From Pelovirga terrestris (GTDB lineage: Bacteria; Desulfobacterota; Desulfuromonadia; Desulfuromonadales; Geopsychrobacteraceae), in contig NZ_JACWUN010000012.1 of assembly GCF_014773365.1 (NCBI RefSeq), positions 1 to 64,000 on the forward strand: 64,000 nucleotides of DNA, read 5' to 3'. The translations under genes were made by a program, and so were the position numbers. The notes beneath the pieces are model-generated. The model was not told where the DNA came from and searched no databases. It saw nothing but the letters and a program-made list of their open reading frames with translations. This document shows positions 35,644-44,990 of the stretch, piece after piece; position 1 is the stretch's first letter, and each line of letters starts with the position of its first letter.

Positions 35644-35997
35644 TTGCAAGCCAGAGAAATAGCATTTGCTGCTGTCGACTACGCCCGCGACAAAAAAGGG
35701 GACAACCTGATTCTGCTCGACCTGCGTGGTCGCTCCACCCTGACCGATTATCTGTTGCTGGTTTCCGGTCGCTCCGATCGTCAAGTCCTGGCCATCGCTG
35801 AAAACATTCATACTGAATTCAAGCGTCAGCATCAGCTCTACCCCCTGTCAATTGAGGGGATGGACAAGGGACGCTGGGTTCTGCTTGATTATGGCGATGT
35901 GACAATCCACGTATTTCAACAACCGATCCGTGAGTTTTATGATCTCGAAGGGTTGTGGAGCGAGGCTCCGGAAGTTGACCTGGAGCAGGATGTCTGA
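35644..35997 (+). CDS. rsfS: Ribosomal silencing factor RsfS
   Basis: The 117-residue product has the RsfS fold: DNLILLDLRGRSTLTDYLLL-like strand pair, the SGRSDRQVLAIA block and the GWVLLDYGDVTIHVF segment (here GRWVLLDYGDV). It binds L14 on the 50S subunit and blocks subunit joining in starvation. TTG is the apparent start at 35644. Confidence 0.95.
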   Translation: MQAREIAFAAVDYARDKKGDNLILLDLRGRSTLTDYLLLVSGRSDRQVLAIAENIHTEFKRQHQLYPLSIEGMDKGRWVLLDYGDVTIHVFQQPIREFYDLEGLWSEAPEVDLEQDV

Positions 35998-35999
35998 CC

Positions 36000-36470
36000 G
36001 TGAAATTGCGCCTGATCTGTGTCGGCAAGCTTAATGCCTGGCAGCGTGCCGCCGCCGCCGATTACAGTGAACGTCTGCAACATTATCTCGGTTTTGAATT
36101 GGTCGAACTCAAGGAGGAAAAAGGAGGGCGCAAAGATTCGCCGGCGGTATTGCTCAAACGGGAAGGGGAGCGCATCCTGGCCAGGGTGGGGAGCACAGAA
36201 CAGGTTGTGGTGCTGGATGAGGGGGGACGCCAGTTCGACTCTGAAGGCTTAGCGGCGTTACTGGAAGCAGCGATGCTGCACGCAGGCCGGGACTGGTGCC
36301 TGATTATCGGTGGGGCTTGCGGGATTGACCCGGAGGTGCGCAAACGTGCTGATCTATGCCTGTCCCTTTCAAAAATGACCTTTACCCATCAGATGGCGCG
36401 TATTTTTTTGTTGGAACAACTGTACCGTAGCGTTACCATCATTCGACATGAGCCTTATCATAATCCCTGA
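36000..36470 (+). CDS. rlmH: 23S rRNA (pseudouridine1915-N3)-methyltransferase
   Basis: The 156-residue SPOUT methyltransferase has the IIGGACGIDPEV glycine loop and the C-terminal LEQLYRSVTIIRHEPYHN stretch typical of RlmH. It methylates Psi1915 in helix 69 of 23S rRNA on 70S ribosomes. It starts with GTG two bases after rsfS. Confidence 0.97.
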   Translation: MKLRLICVGKLNAWQRAAAADYSERLQHYLGFELVELKEEKGGRKDSPAVLLKREGERILARVGSTEQVVVLDEGGRQFDSEGLAALLEAAMLHAGRDWCLIIGGACGIDPEVRKRADLCLSLSKMTFTHQMARIFLLEQLYRSVTIIRHEPYHNP

Positions 36471-36518
36471 CCACATCAGCTTGATCCTGAACTGGACAGG
36501 GCAGCATAGAGGAACAAG

Positions 36519-36875
36519 GTGCAAAGTAAAGAAAATCTGGAAAAAATAAAGCAGGAATTACTCCGCTTACGCAAAGAAATTATCGACAGTGCGCGCAAGG
36601 CCCGGGCCGAATCTCTGACCCTGGGTAATGACGGGGTTGCCGATATTGGTGATATGTCGGCGAACAGTTATTCTCAGGATGTGTTGATGAGCCTCAGCCA
36701 GACCCAGTTGGGGCGCATCCGCGATATTGATGCCGCCCTGGAGCGGATTGAACAGGGGGCCTATGGTATCTGTATCGCCTGTGAAGAGGAAATTGCCCCA
36801 CGCCGGCTTGAGGTTCGCCCTTTTTCCCGTTACTGTATTGACTGCAAAGAAGAATTTGAAAAGTTTGGTGAATAA
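36519..36875 (+). CDS. TraR/DksA family zinc-finger protein
   Basis: A 118-residue protein with a coiled-coil N-terminal half and a C4 zinc finger (CIAC, then CIDC). The tip region has DIGDMSANSYSQD in place of the DxxDxA of true DksA, so it may bind RNA polymerase differently from the product at 18419-18775. GTG start at 36519 behind GAGG. It sits between rlmH and the LapB-like gene in a rightward operon. Confidence 0.85.
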   Translation: MQSKENLEKIKQELLRLRKEIIDSARKARAESLTLGNDGVADIGDMSANSYSQDVLMSLSQTQLGRIRDIDAALERIEQGAYGICIACEEEIAPRRLEVRPFSRYCIDCKEEFEKFGE

Positions 36876-36920
36876 TTTGACCCTGTTGCCGATGGTAGCT
36901 GGTCCAGCCAGGAGATGGTC

Positions 36921-38294
36921 ATGATTCTAGTCGCTTTTTTTGTGCTGCTGTTTATTGTCTTTGCTTTGGGTTTTCTCTACTTCTGGGGGATCAATCCTGG
37001 TGATATCACCGTTTATCTGACCAGTGACACCAGCTATACCGTGCCGGGCGCCATTATGCTGATGGCGGTTCTGCTGATCGGTTTGCTGATCGGTAATCTG
37101 GTCCATATTGCCAGCGCTTTTCTTCTGTCATTCAAGGGGTGGAAGAAAGGGCGTGATCTGCGTAGAGGTGAAGAGATCAGTACTATCTATCGCAGTGGCG
37201 TAGGCCGTTTGTTGTCCGGCGACCTGAAAAAGGCGCGGACTCTGCTCAAAAAGGCGCTGGATCGTGATCCACGGCGGGTTGACAGTCATCTGGCCCTGGC
37301 CAGTGTTGCCCTGCAGGAAGGCAATACCCAGGAAGGGATCGACCTGTTACAGAAAGCCCGCAAGCTCGACCCGAAGGGGATTGAGGTGCTGTTCAAGCTG
37401 GCGACCACCTACGAGGATCAGGAGCAGCACCCTGAAGCCATGGCGATCTACAAGGAGCTGTTGGCGAGCGATGCCGACAATCGCAAGGCCATGCGGGCCC
37501 TGCGCGACATCATGAGCAAGCTCGGTCAGTGGGATGACGCTCTGGGACTGCAAAAACGCATTCTCAAAGCGACGTCCGCCGGTCCCAAGGTTGAGTTGGA
37601 AAAGCAGACCATGTTGCAATTACGTTATGAAGTGGCACGTCAGGCCCTGGAACAGGGGGAACTCGACCAGGCGATTGATACCTGTCGCGATATCATCAAG
37701 CAGGATGCCGCCTGTACCCCGGCGCGGGTCACCCTTGGCGATGCCTACCGGCAAGCCGACCGGATTGCTGACGCTGTCAAGGTCTATCAGGAAGGATATC
37801 GCGCCCTGCAGAAAAGTGTCTTTCTGGCGCGCCTTGAAGATCTCTATATCAATGCCGAAGATCCTGCCGCGCTGCTGGCTTTTTATCGCAGTCAGATGGA
37901 GCGGGATCCGCAGGATCTGCTCCTCAAGCTTTACCTCGGACGTTTGTGCCTGCGTCTGGAAATGGTCGATGAGGCGATGCAGCATCTGACCGATGTGGAG
38001 GCCACCGGCATCGATTTTACCAAGCTCCATCTGCTTCTGGCGGAAGGTCAGCGGCGGCGTAATCGTATCGATGAGGCCATAACGGAATACCAGAAAGCCT
38101 TGAAAATCGACAGTCATTTGTTGCTCGGCTTTGTCTGCGATGCCTGCGGTGCCTTCTTCAGCGAATGGCATAGTCGTTGTCCGCAGTGTAAAAGCTGGGA
38201 TACCCTGATTCTGCCTGAACGCAAGCAAATTCAAGAGGCGCGCATTGCCGATTATCCGCAGATGATCCCCCATGGGGCCCGGGAGGCGGTATGA
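36921..38294 (+). CDS. LapA-LapB-like fusion: membrane anchor, TPRs and rubredoxin-type zinc site
   Basis: A 457-residue protein. Residues 1-80 hold two membrane helices with a short loop, as in LapA (DUF1049). The central part (about 95-395) is a TPR array, and the C-terminus has a rubredoxin-like C4 site (CDACG near 407, then CPQC). In Escherichia coli LapA and LapB are separate proteins; LapB brings LpxC to FtsH and so controls lipopolysaccharide synthesis. Here both parts are in one chain. The start at 36921 is chosen because CAGGAG lies six bases upstream. It overlaps gpmI by four bases. Confidence 0.8.
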   Translation: MILVAFFVLLFIVFALGFLYFWGINPGDITVYLTSDTSYTVPGAIMLMAVLLIGLLIGNLVHIASAFLLSFKGWKKGRDLRRGEEISTIYRSGVGRLLSGDLKKARTLLKKALDRDPRRVDSHLALASVALQEGNTQEGIDLLQKARKLDPKGIEVLFKLATTYEDQEQHPEAMAIYKELLASDADNRKAMRALRDIMSKLGQWDDALGLQKRILKATSAGPKVELEKQTMLQLRYEVARQALEQGELDQAIDTCRDIIKQDAACTPARVTLGDAYRQADRIADAVKVYQEGYRALQKSVFLARLEDLYINAEDPAALLAFYRSQMERDPQDLLLKLYLGRLCLRLEMVDEAMQHLTDVEATGIDFTKLHLLLAEGQRRRNRIDEAITEYQKALKIDSHLLLGFVCDACGAFFSEWHSRCPQCKSWDTLILPERKQIQEARIADYPQMIPHGAREAV

Positions 38295-39820
38295 CACCAA
38301 CGCTGGTCGCTCTGGTTATTCTCGATGGTTGGGGAAAGAATGACAGCTGTGTCGGTAATGCTGTCTGTCAAGCGCGCACCCCGGTGATGGATCGTTTGGT
38401 GGCGCAGTGGCCTCATGCTCACTTAAGCGCTTCCGGGCGGGATGTCGGGTTGCCGGACGGGCAGATGGGTAACTCCGAGGTCGGCCACCTGAATATCGGG
38501 GCCGGTCGTATTGTCTATCAGGATCTGACCCGCATCAGTCTGGCGATTGAGGACGGCAGTTTTTTTAGCAACCCGGCCTTGTCAGCCGTCTGCGCCCAGA
38601 CCGCACATTCAGGTAAAAAGCTTCACTTGCTGGGTCTGGTGTCGGATGGCGGGGTTCATTCCCACATCAGCCATATTGATGCCCTGGTGAACATGGCAGG
38701 GCAGGCCGGTGTCACCCAGATCTGTATCCACGCTTTCATGGATGGGCGTGATACCCCGCCGTCGAGTGGACGGGGTTTTCTGGCGGATCTTGAACAACGT
38801 CTACAACAGCTGGGAGCCGGTAGAATTGCTACGGTGACCGGACGTTATTGGGCCATGGATCGTGACAATCGCTGGGATCGGGTTGAGCGCGCTTACCGGG
38901 CCATGGTGGAAGGTGTCGGCACCCAGGTAGACAGCGCCGAGGCTGCCATGGAGCAGGCCTATGCGGCAGGGCAGACCGATGAATTTGTTGAACCCTGTAT
39001 TATTGGTGCTCCGGCAACCATCGATGATGGTGACGGGGTGATCTTTTTTAACTTTCGAGCGGACCGCGCCCGGGAGATTACCCGCGCCCTGACCTCTGTC
39101 AACTTCGATAGTTTTGAACGCCGCAAGGTGCCGCAACTCGCCAGTTATGTTTGCCTTACCGAGTATGACGAGACCTTCAATCTGCCGGTTGCGTTTGCCA
39201 CCGAAAGTTATCCCGCTATCCTGGCCGATGTGCTTGCCAACGCCGGTTTGAGGCAGTTGCGCATTGCCGAAACGGAAAAATATGCCCATGTCACCTTTTT
39301 CTTCAATGGTGGCGTTGAGCGCGCCTGGCCCGGGGAGGACCGGGTGCTGATTCCCTCCCCCCAAGAGGTGGCAACCTACGACCAGAAACCGTCGATGAGC
39401 GCGTTCGAATTGACGGATGAGATGCTCAAACGGGTGGCGACCGGCAATTATCAGTTTATTGTGCTGAACTTTGCTAACTGTGACATGGTTGGCCACACCG
39501 GGGTTCTGTCTGCAGCGATTGAGGCCGTTGAAACGGTCGATACCTGTCTCGGCCGGGTTGTCGATGCCGTTACCGCCGCCGGTGGAGCCTTACTGATTAC
39601 TGCCGATCACGGCAATTGTGAGCAGATGACAGACGCCGGCGGCCAATCTCATACCGCTCACACCAGCAATCGGGTGCCGTTGGTTCTGGTTGACCCGCAA
39701 CGTCCCAAACAGCCTTTAGCTGACGGGATTCTCGCCGATCTGGCTCCGACCGTAATCGAGTTGCTGGGGTTAGAGCAGCCACCTGCGATGACTGGTCGAT
39801 CTCTGCTGGTTGATGCATAG
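38291..39820 (+). CDS. gpmI: Phosphoglycerate mutase, cofactor-independent
   Basis: The 509-residue product of the alkaline-phosphatase superfamily has DGWG at the start, the catalytic serine in [10 protein letters not shown] near residue 62, [11 protein letters not shown]-type binding segment, and metal ligands in ITADHGNCE and [11 protein letters not shown]. It interconverts 3- and 2-phosphoglycerate with manganese. It overlaps the LapB-like gene (ATGA), so it is co-translated. Confidence 0.97.
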   Translation: MTPTLVALVILDGWGKNDSCVGNAVCQARTPVMDRLVAQWPHAHLSASGRDVGLPDGQMGNSEVGHLNIGAGRIVYQDLTRISLAIEDGSFFSNPALSAVCAQTAHSGKKLHLLGLVSDGGVHSHISHIDALVNMAGQAGVTQICIHAFMDGRDTPPSSGRGFLADLEQRLQQLGAGRIATVTGRYWAMDRDNRWDRVERAYRAMVEGVGTQVDSAEAAMEQAYAAGQTDEFVEPCIIGAPATIDDGDGVIFFNFRADRAREITRALTSVNFDSFERRKVPQLASYVCLTEYDETFNLPVAFATESYPAILADVLANAGLRQLRIAETEKYAHVTFFFNGGVERAWPGEDRVLIPSPQEVATYDQKPSMSAFELTDEMLKRVATGNYQFIVLNFANCDMVGHTGVLSAAIEAVETVDTCLGRVVDAVTAAGGALLITADHGNCEQMTDAGGQSHTAHTSNRVPLVLVDPQRPKQPLADGILADLAPTVIELLGLEQPPAMTGRSLLVDA

Positions 39821-39885
39821 GATAAATTTGTCTGATTCCCCGCAGCTTGTAGCGGGGAAGAACATTGCAGGAGCTGGAGGGGGGG

Positions 39886-40605
39886 ATGAAGCTCACTGTT
39901 TGTTGGAACTGGCTGGGCCACCTGCTGCCGCCCGCCTGTTCACTGTGTGGCGGCGCTTTTTCGCACCTGGCGGAAGAGCCTTTTTGCCCTGGCTGTATGG
40001 CAACCATCATCTGTTTGCCGCAGGCCCGGTGTTCGTGCTGCGCCCTTCCCTTTGCTTCTTCCTCTGCTTTATCTCCTCATCTTTGTGGCCGTTGTGTTCA
40101 GCAACTACCAGCCTATGCCGTCACCTATGCTGCAGCCCTTTATCAGGGGCCGTTACGTAGCGTCATCGGTCGTTTCAAGTTTCAGCAGCATCCCAACCTG
40201 GATCGCCCCCTTGCCGGATTGCTGCTGAAGTATCTGCCGGCGCAACTGGATGTTGATCTGCTCGTTCCGGTTCCCCTGCACCCTTTTCGTCTGCGCGAAC
40301 GCACCTACAATCAGGCGTTGCTGTTAGCCCGTGAGCTTGGTCGCGTGCGCCGCCTGCCGACGGCACATGATGTGCTGGGCAAGTGCCGCAGCACTAGCCC
40401 GCAGCAGAGTCTGTCGGCAGCGCAGCGGCGCGTCAATCTGCGTGGAGCTTTTGTTCTGAACCGGGATGTCAGAGGAAAAAAAATTCTTCTGGTTGATGAT
40501 GTCATGACGACCGGAGTGACTGTCGATTTGTGCAGTCAAGTGCTGCTTGCCGGAGGGGCCGCTCGGGTTGATGTAGCGGTTGTGGCGCGGGCTCCGTTGG
40601 GATAG
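39886..40605 (+). CDS. comF: ComF family protein
   Basis: The 239-residue product has an N-terminal C4 zinc finger (CSLC, CPGC, CSCC, CGRC) and a phosphoribosyltransferase-type domain with the PRPP loop ILLVDDVMTTGVT. ComF family members act in DNA uptake or recombination-linked processes in competent bacteria; here the role is unknown. The ATG at 39886 follows GGAGGGGGG. Confidence 0.93.
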   Translation: MKLTVCWNWLGHLLPPACSLCGGAFSHLAEEPFCPGCMATIICLPQARCSCCALPFASSSALSPHLCGRCVQQLPAYAVTYAAALYQGPLRSVIGRFKFQQHPNLDRPLAGLLLKYLPAQLDVDLLVPVPLHPFRLRERTYNQALLLARELGRVRRLPTAHDVLGKCRSTSPQQSLSAAQRRVNLRGAFVLNRDVRGKKILLVDDVMTTGVTVDLCSQVLLAGGAARVDVAVVARAPLG

Positions 40606-40714
40606 AGCAGGAACCCTGAAAATTTGAAAAAGATTTATGGTGTTGGCGATCAATTCAGAAGTGATATAGTGACAAGGCTGAGCAAATAATCATCTAACCT
40701 TTTCGGGCTGCCTG

Positions 40715-42139
40715 ATGACCTCAGAACTCTATCGCCTCATCGCACACTATCCCCTGGAAAAACTCCTGCAGTTTGTTCCGGCCGGGGTCTTTGTTGTCAC
40801 CCCGGATCAGAAGATTGTCTACTGGAGTGAAGAAGCGGAACGGATCACCGGCTATAGCGCGGCTGACGTGATCGGTCGTTCCTGCCTGGAATTCCATGGA
40901 GATTCCTGCTGCCATGACTGTGCCCTGTTTGACCAGGCAGTAAGCAAGCCGCTCCTGGAAAAAAAATGCGTCTTAATCAGTAAACAAGGCCGTCGATTGA
41001 TAATAAGTAAAAATGCTGACCTGCTGCGTGTCGCAGACGGGACCGTGATCGGTGGTATCGAGGCGTTTGTCGATCGCACCGGGCTTAAGGAGTTGGAGAT
41101 TGAACGTGATTCCTTGCGTTCGGTGCTCAACGGCATGACGGATCCGATTTATATTTGTGACCGTAATTATCGACTGCTTTTTTTCAACCGGGCGATGGAC
41201 AGGCTGATCGGCAAAATGACCGATCGACCCTGTTATGAGGTATTGTATGGCCGTGCTGATGTCTGCCCCGACTGTCCCATGGCGGAGGTGTTTGACGGGG
41301 AGCTGTGCCGACAGGAAACCCACCTGATTGGAACCGGACGCACCTACGAGGTGCTTCATTCCGCCTGTCATTTCCATCAGCAGCCCCAGTGCAAGCTCGG
41401 GGTCTGTCGCGATATTACCGAGCGCCTGGCCATCAGACAGCGCCTGCAGCAGGTAAATCGCGAGCTCGATGCTTTTGTTTCCATGGTTTCCCACGACTTG
41501 CGTTCCCCCCTGACGCCTTTGATCGGCTACGCTGATTTGCTGCACGAACGTTACAGTTCGGTGCTCGACGATCTCGGTCGCGAGTCGGTCAGTGAGATTC
41601 GCTCGACCGCAGAAGGGATGAAGGACCTGCTCGAAGATCTGTTGTGCCTGGCACGCGTTGGTCAGGTACCGGTTCCGGCCGAACCGATTGCTACCCTTCG
41701 AGTCGTGGCCGATGTGGTTGCTGAACTCGGCGAATTTATTCAGCGCCGCCAGGCCCGCATCGACATCGGCTGTTTGCCGGATGTGCTGATTCCGGAAACG
41801 TTTCTTGCCGATCTTTTTCGTAACCTGATTACCAACGCATTGAAATACGGAGTGGGTAACGAGGATTCGCGGATTGAAATCTTCGGGCATGTCGTTGGGA
41901 GTCGGGTTGAACTGCTGGTGCGTGATCATGGTGCGGGGGTGACAGCATCAGAACGAGAGAAAATTTTTGAGCCTTTTGCTCGTGGCGAGGTTGCACATAA
42001 ATGCAGCGGAACCGGTATCGGTCTGGCGACTGTGGCGAAAATTGCCCGGGTCTATCATGGGCGGGTCTGGGTTGAGGAAACCTCCGGTGGTGGGGCAACC
42101 TTCGTGGTTGAGCTGCCGAACCCGCAGTCGGAATGTTGA
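40715..42139 (+). CDS. Orphan PAS-domain sensor histidine kinase
   Basis: A 474-residue soluble protein with two PAS domains (about 12-125 and 130-240), a HisKA segment with SMVSHDLRSPL carrying the phosphorylatable histidine, and a HATPase (NLITNALKYG; DHGAGV; GTGIGLATVAKI). Both PAS domains contain cysteine clusters (CCHDC and CPDC), which might sense metal, haem or redox state. No membrane segment and no response regulator gene adjoins it. A bidirectional terminator follows. Confidence 0.9.
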   Translation: MTSELYRLIAHYPLEKLLQFVPAGVFVVTPDQKIVYWSEEAERITGYSAADVIGRSCLEFHGDSCCHDCALFDQAVSKPLLEKKCVLISKQGRRLIISKNADLLRVADGTVIGGIEAFVDRTGLKELEIERDSLRSVLNGMTDPIYICDRNYRLLFFNRAMDRLIGKMTDRPCYEVLYGRADVCPDCPMAEVFDGELCRQETHLIGTGRTYEVLHSACHFHQQPQCKLGVCRDITERLAIRQRLQQVNRELDAFVSMVSHDLRSPLTPLIGYADLLHERYSSVLDDLGRESVSEIRSTAEGMKDLLEDLLCLARVGQVPVPAEPIATLRVVADVVAELGEFIQRRQARIDIGCLPDVLIPETFLADLFRNLITNALKYGVGNEDSRIEIFGHVVGSRVELLVRDHGAGVTASEREKIFEPFARGEVAHKCSGTGIGLATVAKIARVYHGRVWVEETSGGGATFVVELPNPQSEC

Positions 42140-42166
42140 GCTAACAGGTTTGTGTTTCATCCAAAT

Positions 42167-42201
42167 AAAAAGACCGCTGCTTTAACTGCAGCGGTCTTTT
42201 T
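42167..42201. terminator. Bidirectional terminator
   Basis: A perfect 14-bp stem AAAAAGACCGCTGC/GCAGCGGTCTTTTT with a 7-base loop lies between the convergent histidine kinase and rubrerythrin-like genes. Confidence 0.92.
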
Positions 42202-42232
42202 GCATCAAGCGGCTTGAGGCAGGGTGCCGGCA

Positions 42233-42736
42233 CTACTCGCGCACGAAGGTGTCGATGTCGGTTTCGTGAACCATCCCCATCAGTCGGGCATATTCTGACT
42301 CGATAATAATATAGTGGTTTTCAGTGGATTTGGCATTTTCTTCAAAGATCGAGCGAACAGCAGGATCTTCGATTTTAGCTGCCATGGCGCGCAGGCTTTC
42401 AGCAAGGCGCTTTTCCTTGTCCATGGCCAGTTCCATTGCCTTGCGGTCATCAAACTTCTGCAGCAGGGCCTTGTCGAGATCGGACAGCCACTCACTGTTT
42501 TTCTCAGGCGGGGCGGCGATAAACTCATCGAAGGGGGGGAGCATGTCGCTGCAGTTGGTGCATTTGTCAAAGAAGTGCTTGGCGTGCTCACGCTCTTCTC
42601 TGGCCAGTAGTTCGAAGGTGGCGATGGCATCCTTGTCCTTCATCTGCTTGGCGGCAATCTGGTAGAAGTTCATGGCGTTTTTTTCCGTCTTGACCGAACT
42701 GACCAAGGCGCTTTTGACTTCGGCTTCGTTAAGCAT
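42233..42736 (-). CDS. Rubrerythrin-like ferritin-fold protein
   Basis: A 167-residue four-helix protein with di-iron ligand pairs: E in TEKNAMNFY, EEREHAKHFF, and the second-half EKRLAESL and TENHYIIIESEY. The rubredoxin domain of classical rubrerythrins is absent. Related proteins remove peroxide in anaerobes or store iron. The start at 42736 follows AGGAGGAG. It lies after the ferritin gene on the same strand with a 95-base gap. Confidence 0.85.
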   Translation of the reverse strand: MLNEAEVKSALVSSVKTEKNAMNFYQIAAKQMKDKDAIATFELLAREEREHAKHFFDKCTNCSDMLPPFDEFIAAPPEKNSEWLSDLDKALLQKFDDRKAMELAMDKEKRLAESLRAMAAKIEDPAVRSIFEENAKSTENHYIIIESEYARLMGMVHETDIDTFVRE

Positions 42737-42831
42737 GGGTAGCTCCTCCTGTGTAATGAACTGAATAAAATACCAGTTAGTTTCCATCCGGACTTTCCAG
42801 ATGGATATAAATACAGTTTGCGTCCTAAGGA

Positions 42832-43344
42832 TTAATTTGCCGCTGCCGGTGGAACGTAGGTCCGTTGAGCAAGTTCCTGGTCGATCATCATCAGTCCGCG
42901 GCCATCTCCTTGAACTCTTTTTAGCTTGGCGATAATGTGATTGGCGGTGGCTTCCTCTTCAATCTGTTCCGTGACAAACCACTGCAGGAAAATCTGCGCG
43001 GCATGGTTTTTTTCCTGCTGCGCCAGATCCATCAGGGCATTGATACGCTTGGTAACGATCTGTTCGTGCTCGAGGGCGACCTCAAAGACTTCCAACGGCG
43101 AAGCGTAATCACGATGGGGGGAGTCCATCCCTTGCAGAACAACACGATTGCCCGTTTCACAGATAAAATCAAACATTTTTTCTGCATGAGTCATCTCTTC
43201 CTGAAACTGGATATTCATCCAGTTGGCCATGCCGGGAAGATCTCCTGACTCAAAATAGGCCTGCATCGACTTGTAGATGAAGGCAGAATAGTGTTCAAAC
43301 TGGATCTGGTCGTTAATTGCATTAACGAGGCTGTCACTGAGCAT
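42832..43344 (-). CDS. ftnA: Bacterial non-haem ferritin
   Basis: The 170-residue product shows the ferroxidase ligands E (QFEHYSAFIY), ExxH (EEMTHAEKM) and E/Q (EQIEEEATA) of FtnA-type ferritins. It stores iron as a 24-mer shell. AAGGAG lies before the start at 43344. With the rubrerythrin-like gene it forms an iron and oxidative-stress pair. Confidence 0.93.
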   Translation of the reverse strand: MLSDSLVNAINDQIQFEHYSAFIYKSMQAYFESGDLPGMANWMNIQFQEEMTHAEKMFDFICETGNRVVLQGMDSPHRDYASPLEVFEVALEHEQIVTKRINALMDLAQQEKNHAAQIFLQWFVTEQIEEEATANHIIAKLKRVQGDGRGLMMIDQELAQRTYVPPAAAN

Positions 43345-43471
43345 TGATTGATCTCCTTGTCATTATCGATATTGAGGTTAACGCCCAGTATAGACGAAGT
43401 TGCCACGCTACTGCAAAGTTTGATTTGGCACAATAACAGATTCCTGGCTCTGATATCACTAAAAAACTAAC

Positions 43472-43616
43472 GTATCTATTCAGCACCGGATCGTCGGTTC
43501 CTGTGTCAAGGGACACTTTTCGTCATCCCTGACCGCTTGTGGTCGCCGTCCATGGCGACAAACACCCTGGCCACAGAAACCCCGACCCGGCGCAAGGACA
43601 GTGGTGTATAGTTACA
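43472..43616. repeat. Long palindromic element, copy C
   Basis: This copy keeps the termini (GTATCTATTCAGCACCGG and GTATAGTTAC) and the central GTCGCC/GGCGAC hairpin. Its inner arms are changed in a compensating way (ATCGTCGGTTCCTGTG against CACAGAAACCCCGAC), which suggests selection or gene conversion for pairing. It lies in the divergent gap between ferritin and engB. Confidence 0.75.
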
Positions 43617-43725
43617 AACGAACAATGGATGTGACTTTAGGACCGGCCAATCCATAGTTGTCAGGCCCGCTATGGATCAGGTATGCTGCAGGTCCTTGAT
43701 GCATTCCTCCTGCCAGGACAAACCG

Positions 43726-44349
43726 ATGAAGATTAGCTCCGCCGAGTTTATCAAGAGCGCGACCAGGCCCGCGCATTACCCTGATCCCCAATTGCCTGAA
43801 ATTGCCTTTGCCGGGCGCAGTAATGTCGGCAAAAGCACCCTGATCAATGTGCTGCTGAACCGCAAGAATCTGGTGCGCACATCGGCGACCCCGGGGCGAA
43901 CCCAGTTGATCAATTTTTTCAATGTCAACCAGCGGTTTGTTCTGGTCGATTTGCCCGGCTACGGTTTTGCCAAGGTGCCGGTGGCAGTCAAAAAGGCCTG
44001 GGGGCCCATGATCAGAACCTACCTGGAGATCCGCGACTGTCTCGCGGCAACGGTATTTATTATCGATATCCGCCGCACCCCTGGTGAGGAAGATCTGGAT
44101 CTGCTCGACTGGCTTGAAGAATTCGGTGTGCCGACGATTCCGGTGCTTTCCAAAATCGACAAGGTCAGTCGTTCTCAGCGTCGTCAACATGTCGAGCGGA
44201 TAGCTGCGGTAACCGGTTTGCCGGTGGACGCTTTTAGTCTGTTCTCAGCCTTAAGCCGTGAAGGTATCGAGGATATTCGTGAACGGATTGATCTGGTTCT
44301 TGAACAACAATCCACGGATGAAACATCAGTGGATGGTAAGAGCAGATGA
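43726..44349 (+). CDS. engB: Ribosome biogenesis GTPase EngB/YsxC
   Basis: The 207-residue product has [19 protein letters not shown], and SKIDKVS in place of the common TKxD. It assists 50S subunit assembly. The start at 43726 gives the usual MKISSAEF N-terminus behind AGGA. It overlaps the next gene by four bases (ATGA). Confidence 0.96.
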   Translation: MKISSAEFIKSATRPAHYPDPQLPEIAFAGRSNVGKSTLINVLLNRKNLVRTSATPGRTQLINFFNVNQRFVLVDLPGYGFAKVPVAVKKAWGPMIRTYLEIRDCLAATVFIIDIRRTPGEEDLDLLDWLEEFGVPTIPVLSKIDKVSRSQRRQHVERIAAVTGLPVDAFSLFSALSREGIEDIRERIDLVLEQQSTDETSVDGKSR

Positions 44350-44951
44350 GCAAACCGACGCGGGTTCACCTGTTGCGTCATGGCCAGGTCGAAGGTTTTG
44401 AGGAAAAACGGTACAACGGTCAGGCCGATACCCCGCTGACTGTCCTCGGGCGCCGCCAATCCGCCGGTTTTGCCGGGCGTTTTCAGTATCGCCGGTTGGC
44501 TGCCATCTACGCCAGTGATCTGCAGCGATGCCGCTTTGCCGCGGACCAGATCGCTCTGTTTCAGCGGGCCCAACCGGTTTATCGAAGTGAATTGCGCGAA
44601 CTTTGTGCCGGTGACTGGGAGGGAATCCCATGGGAGGTGCTGCAGCGCGATGCCGCCCAGTTGTGGCAGGCGCGGCTGCGTGATATCGTCCATATCGCTC
44701 CGCCTGGTGGTGAGAGTTTCTACTCCCTGGCCGAGCGCGTGCGGCCTGAGTTACAGCAGATAATTTCCTCACATCCGGGAGGTGAAATTGTTATAGTGTC
44801 CCATGGCGGGGTGAATCGTTTGATTCTTCTTGACGCTTTGGGGGCGCCGCTCGACAGTCTGGTGCGGATCGAGCAGGATTACGCCTGTCACAATATTATC
44901 GACTATTATCCGGACGGTCGCACCAGCGTATCCTTGCTCAACGGCAAGTAA
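44346..44951 (+). CDS. cobC: Histidine phosphatase, alpha-ribazole phosphatase-like
   Basis: The 201-residue product of the phosphoglycerate-mutase superfamily has LLRHGQV with the catalytic histidine at the start and SHGGVNR near residue 155. The CobC-type function, removal of phosphate from alpha-ribazole phosphate in cobalamin assembly, is suggested by the cobalamin methyltransferase gene that follows. Similar proteins have other substrates, so this remains probable rather than certain. Confidence 0.8.
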   Translation: MSKPTRVHLLRHGQVEGFEEKRYNGQADTPLTVLGRRQSAGFAGRFQYRRLAAIYASDLQRCRFAADQIALFQRAQPVYRSELRELCAGDWEGIPWEVLQRDAAQLWQARLRDIVHIAPPGGESFYSLAERVRPELQQIISSHPGGEIVIVSHGGVNRLILLDALGAPLDSLVRIEQDYACHNIIDYYPDGRTSVSLLNGK

Positions 44952-44990
44952 TTTTCATCTGGATAGACACCAACCAAGGGAGATCAAACC

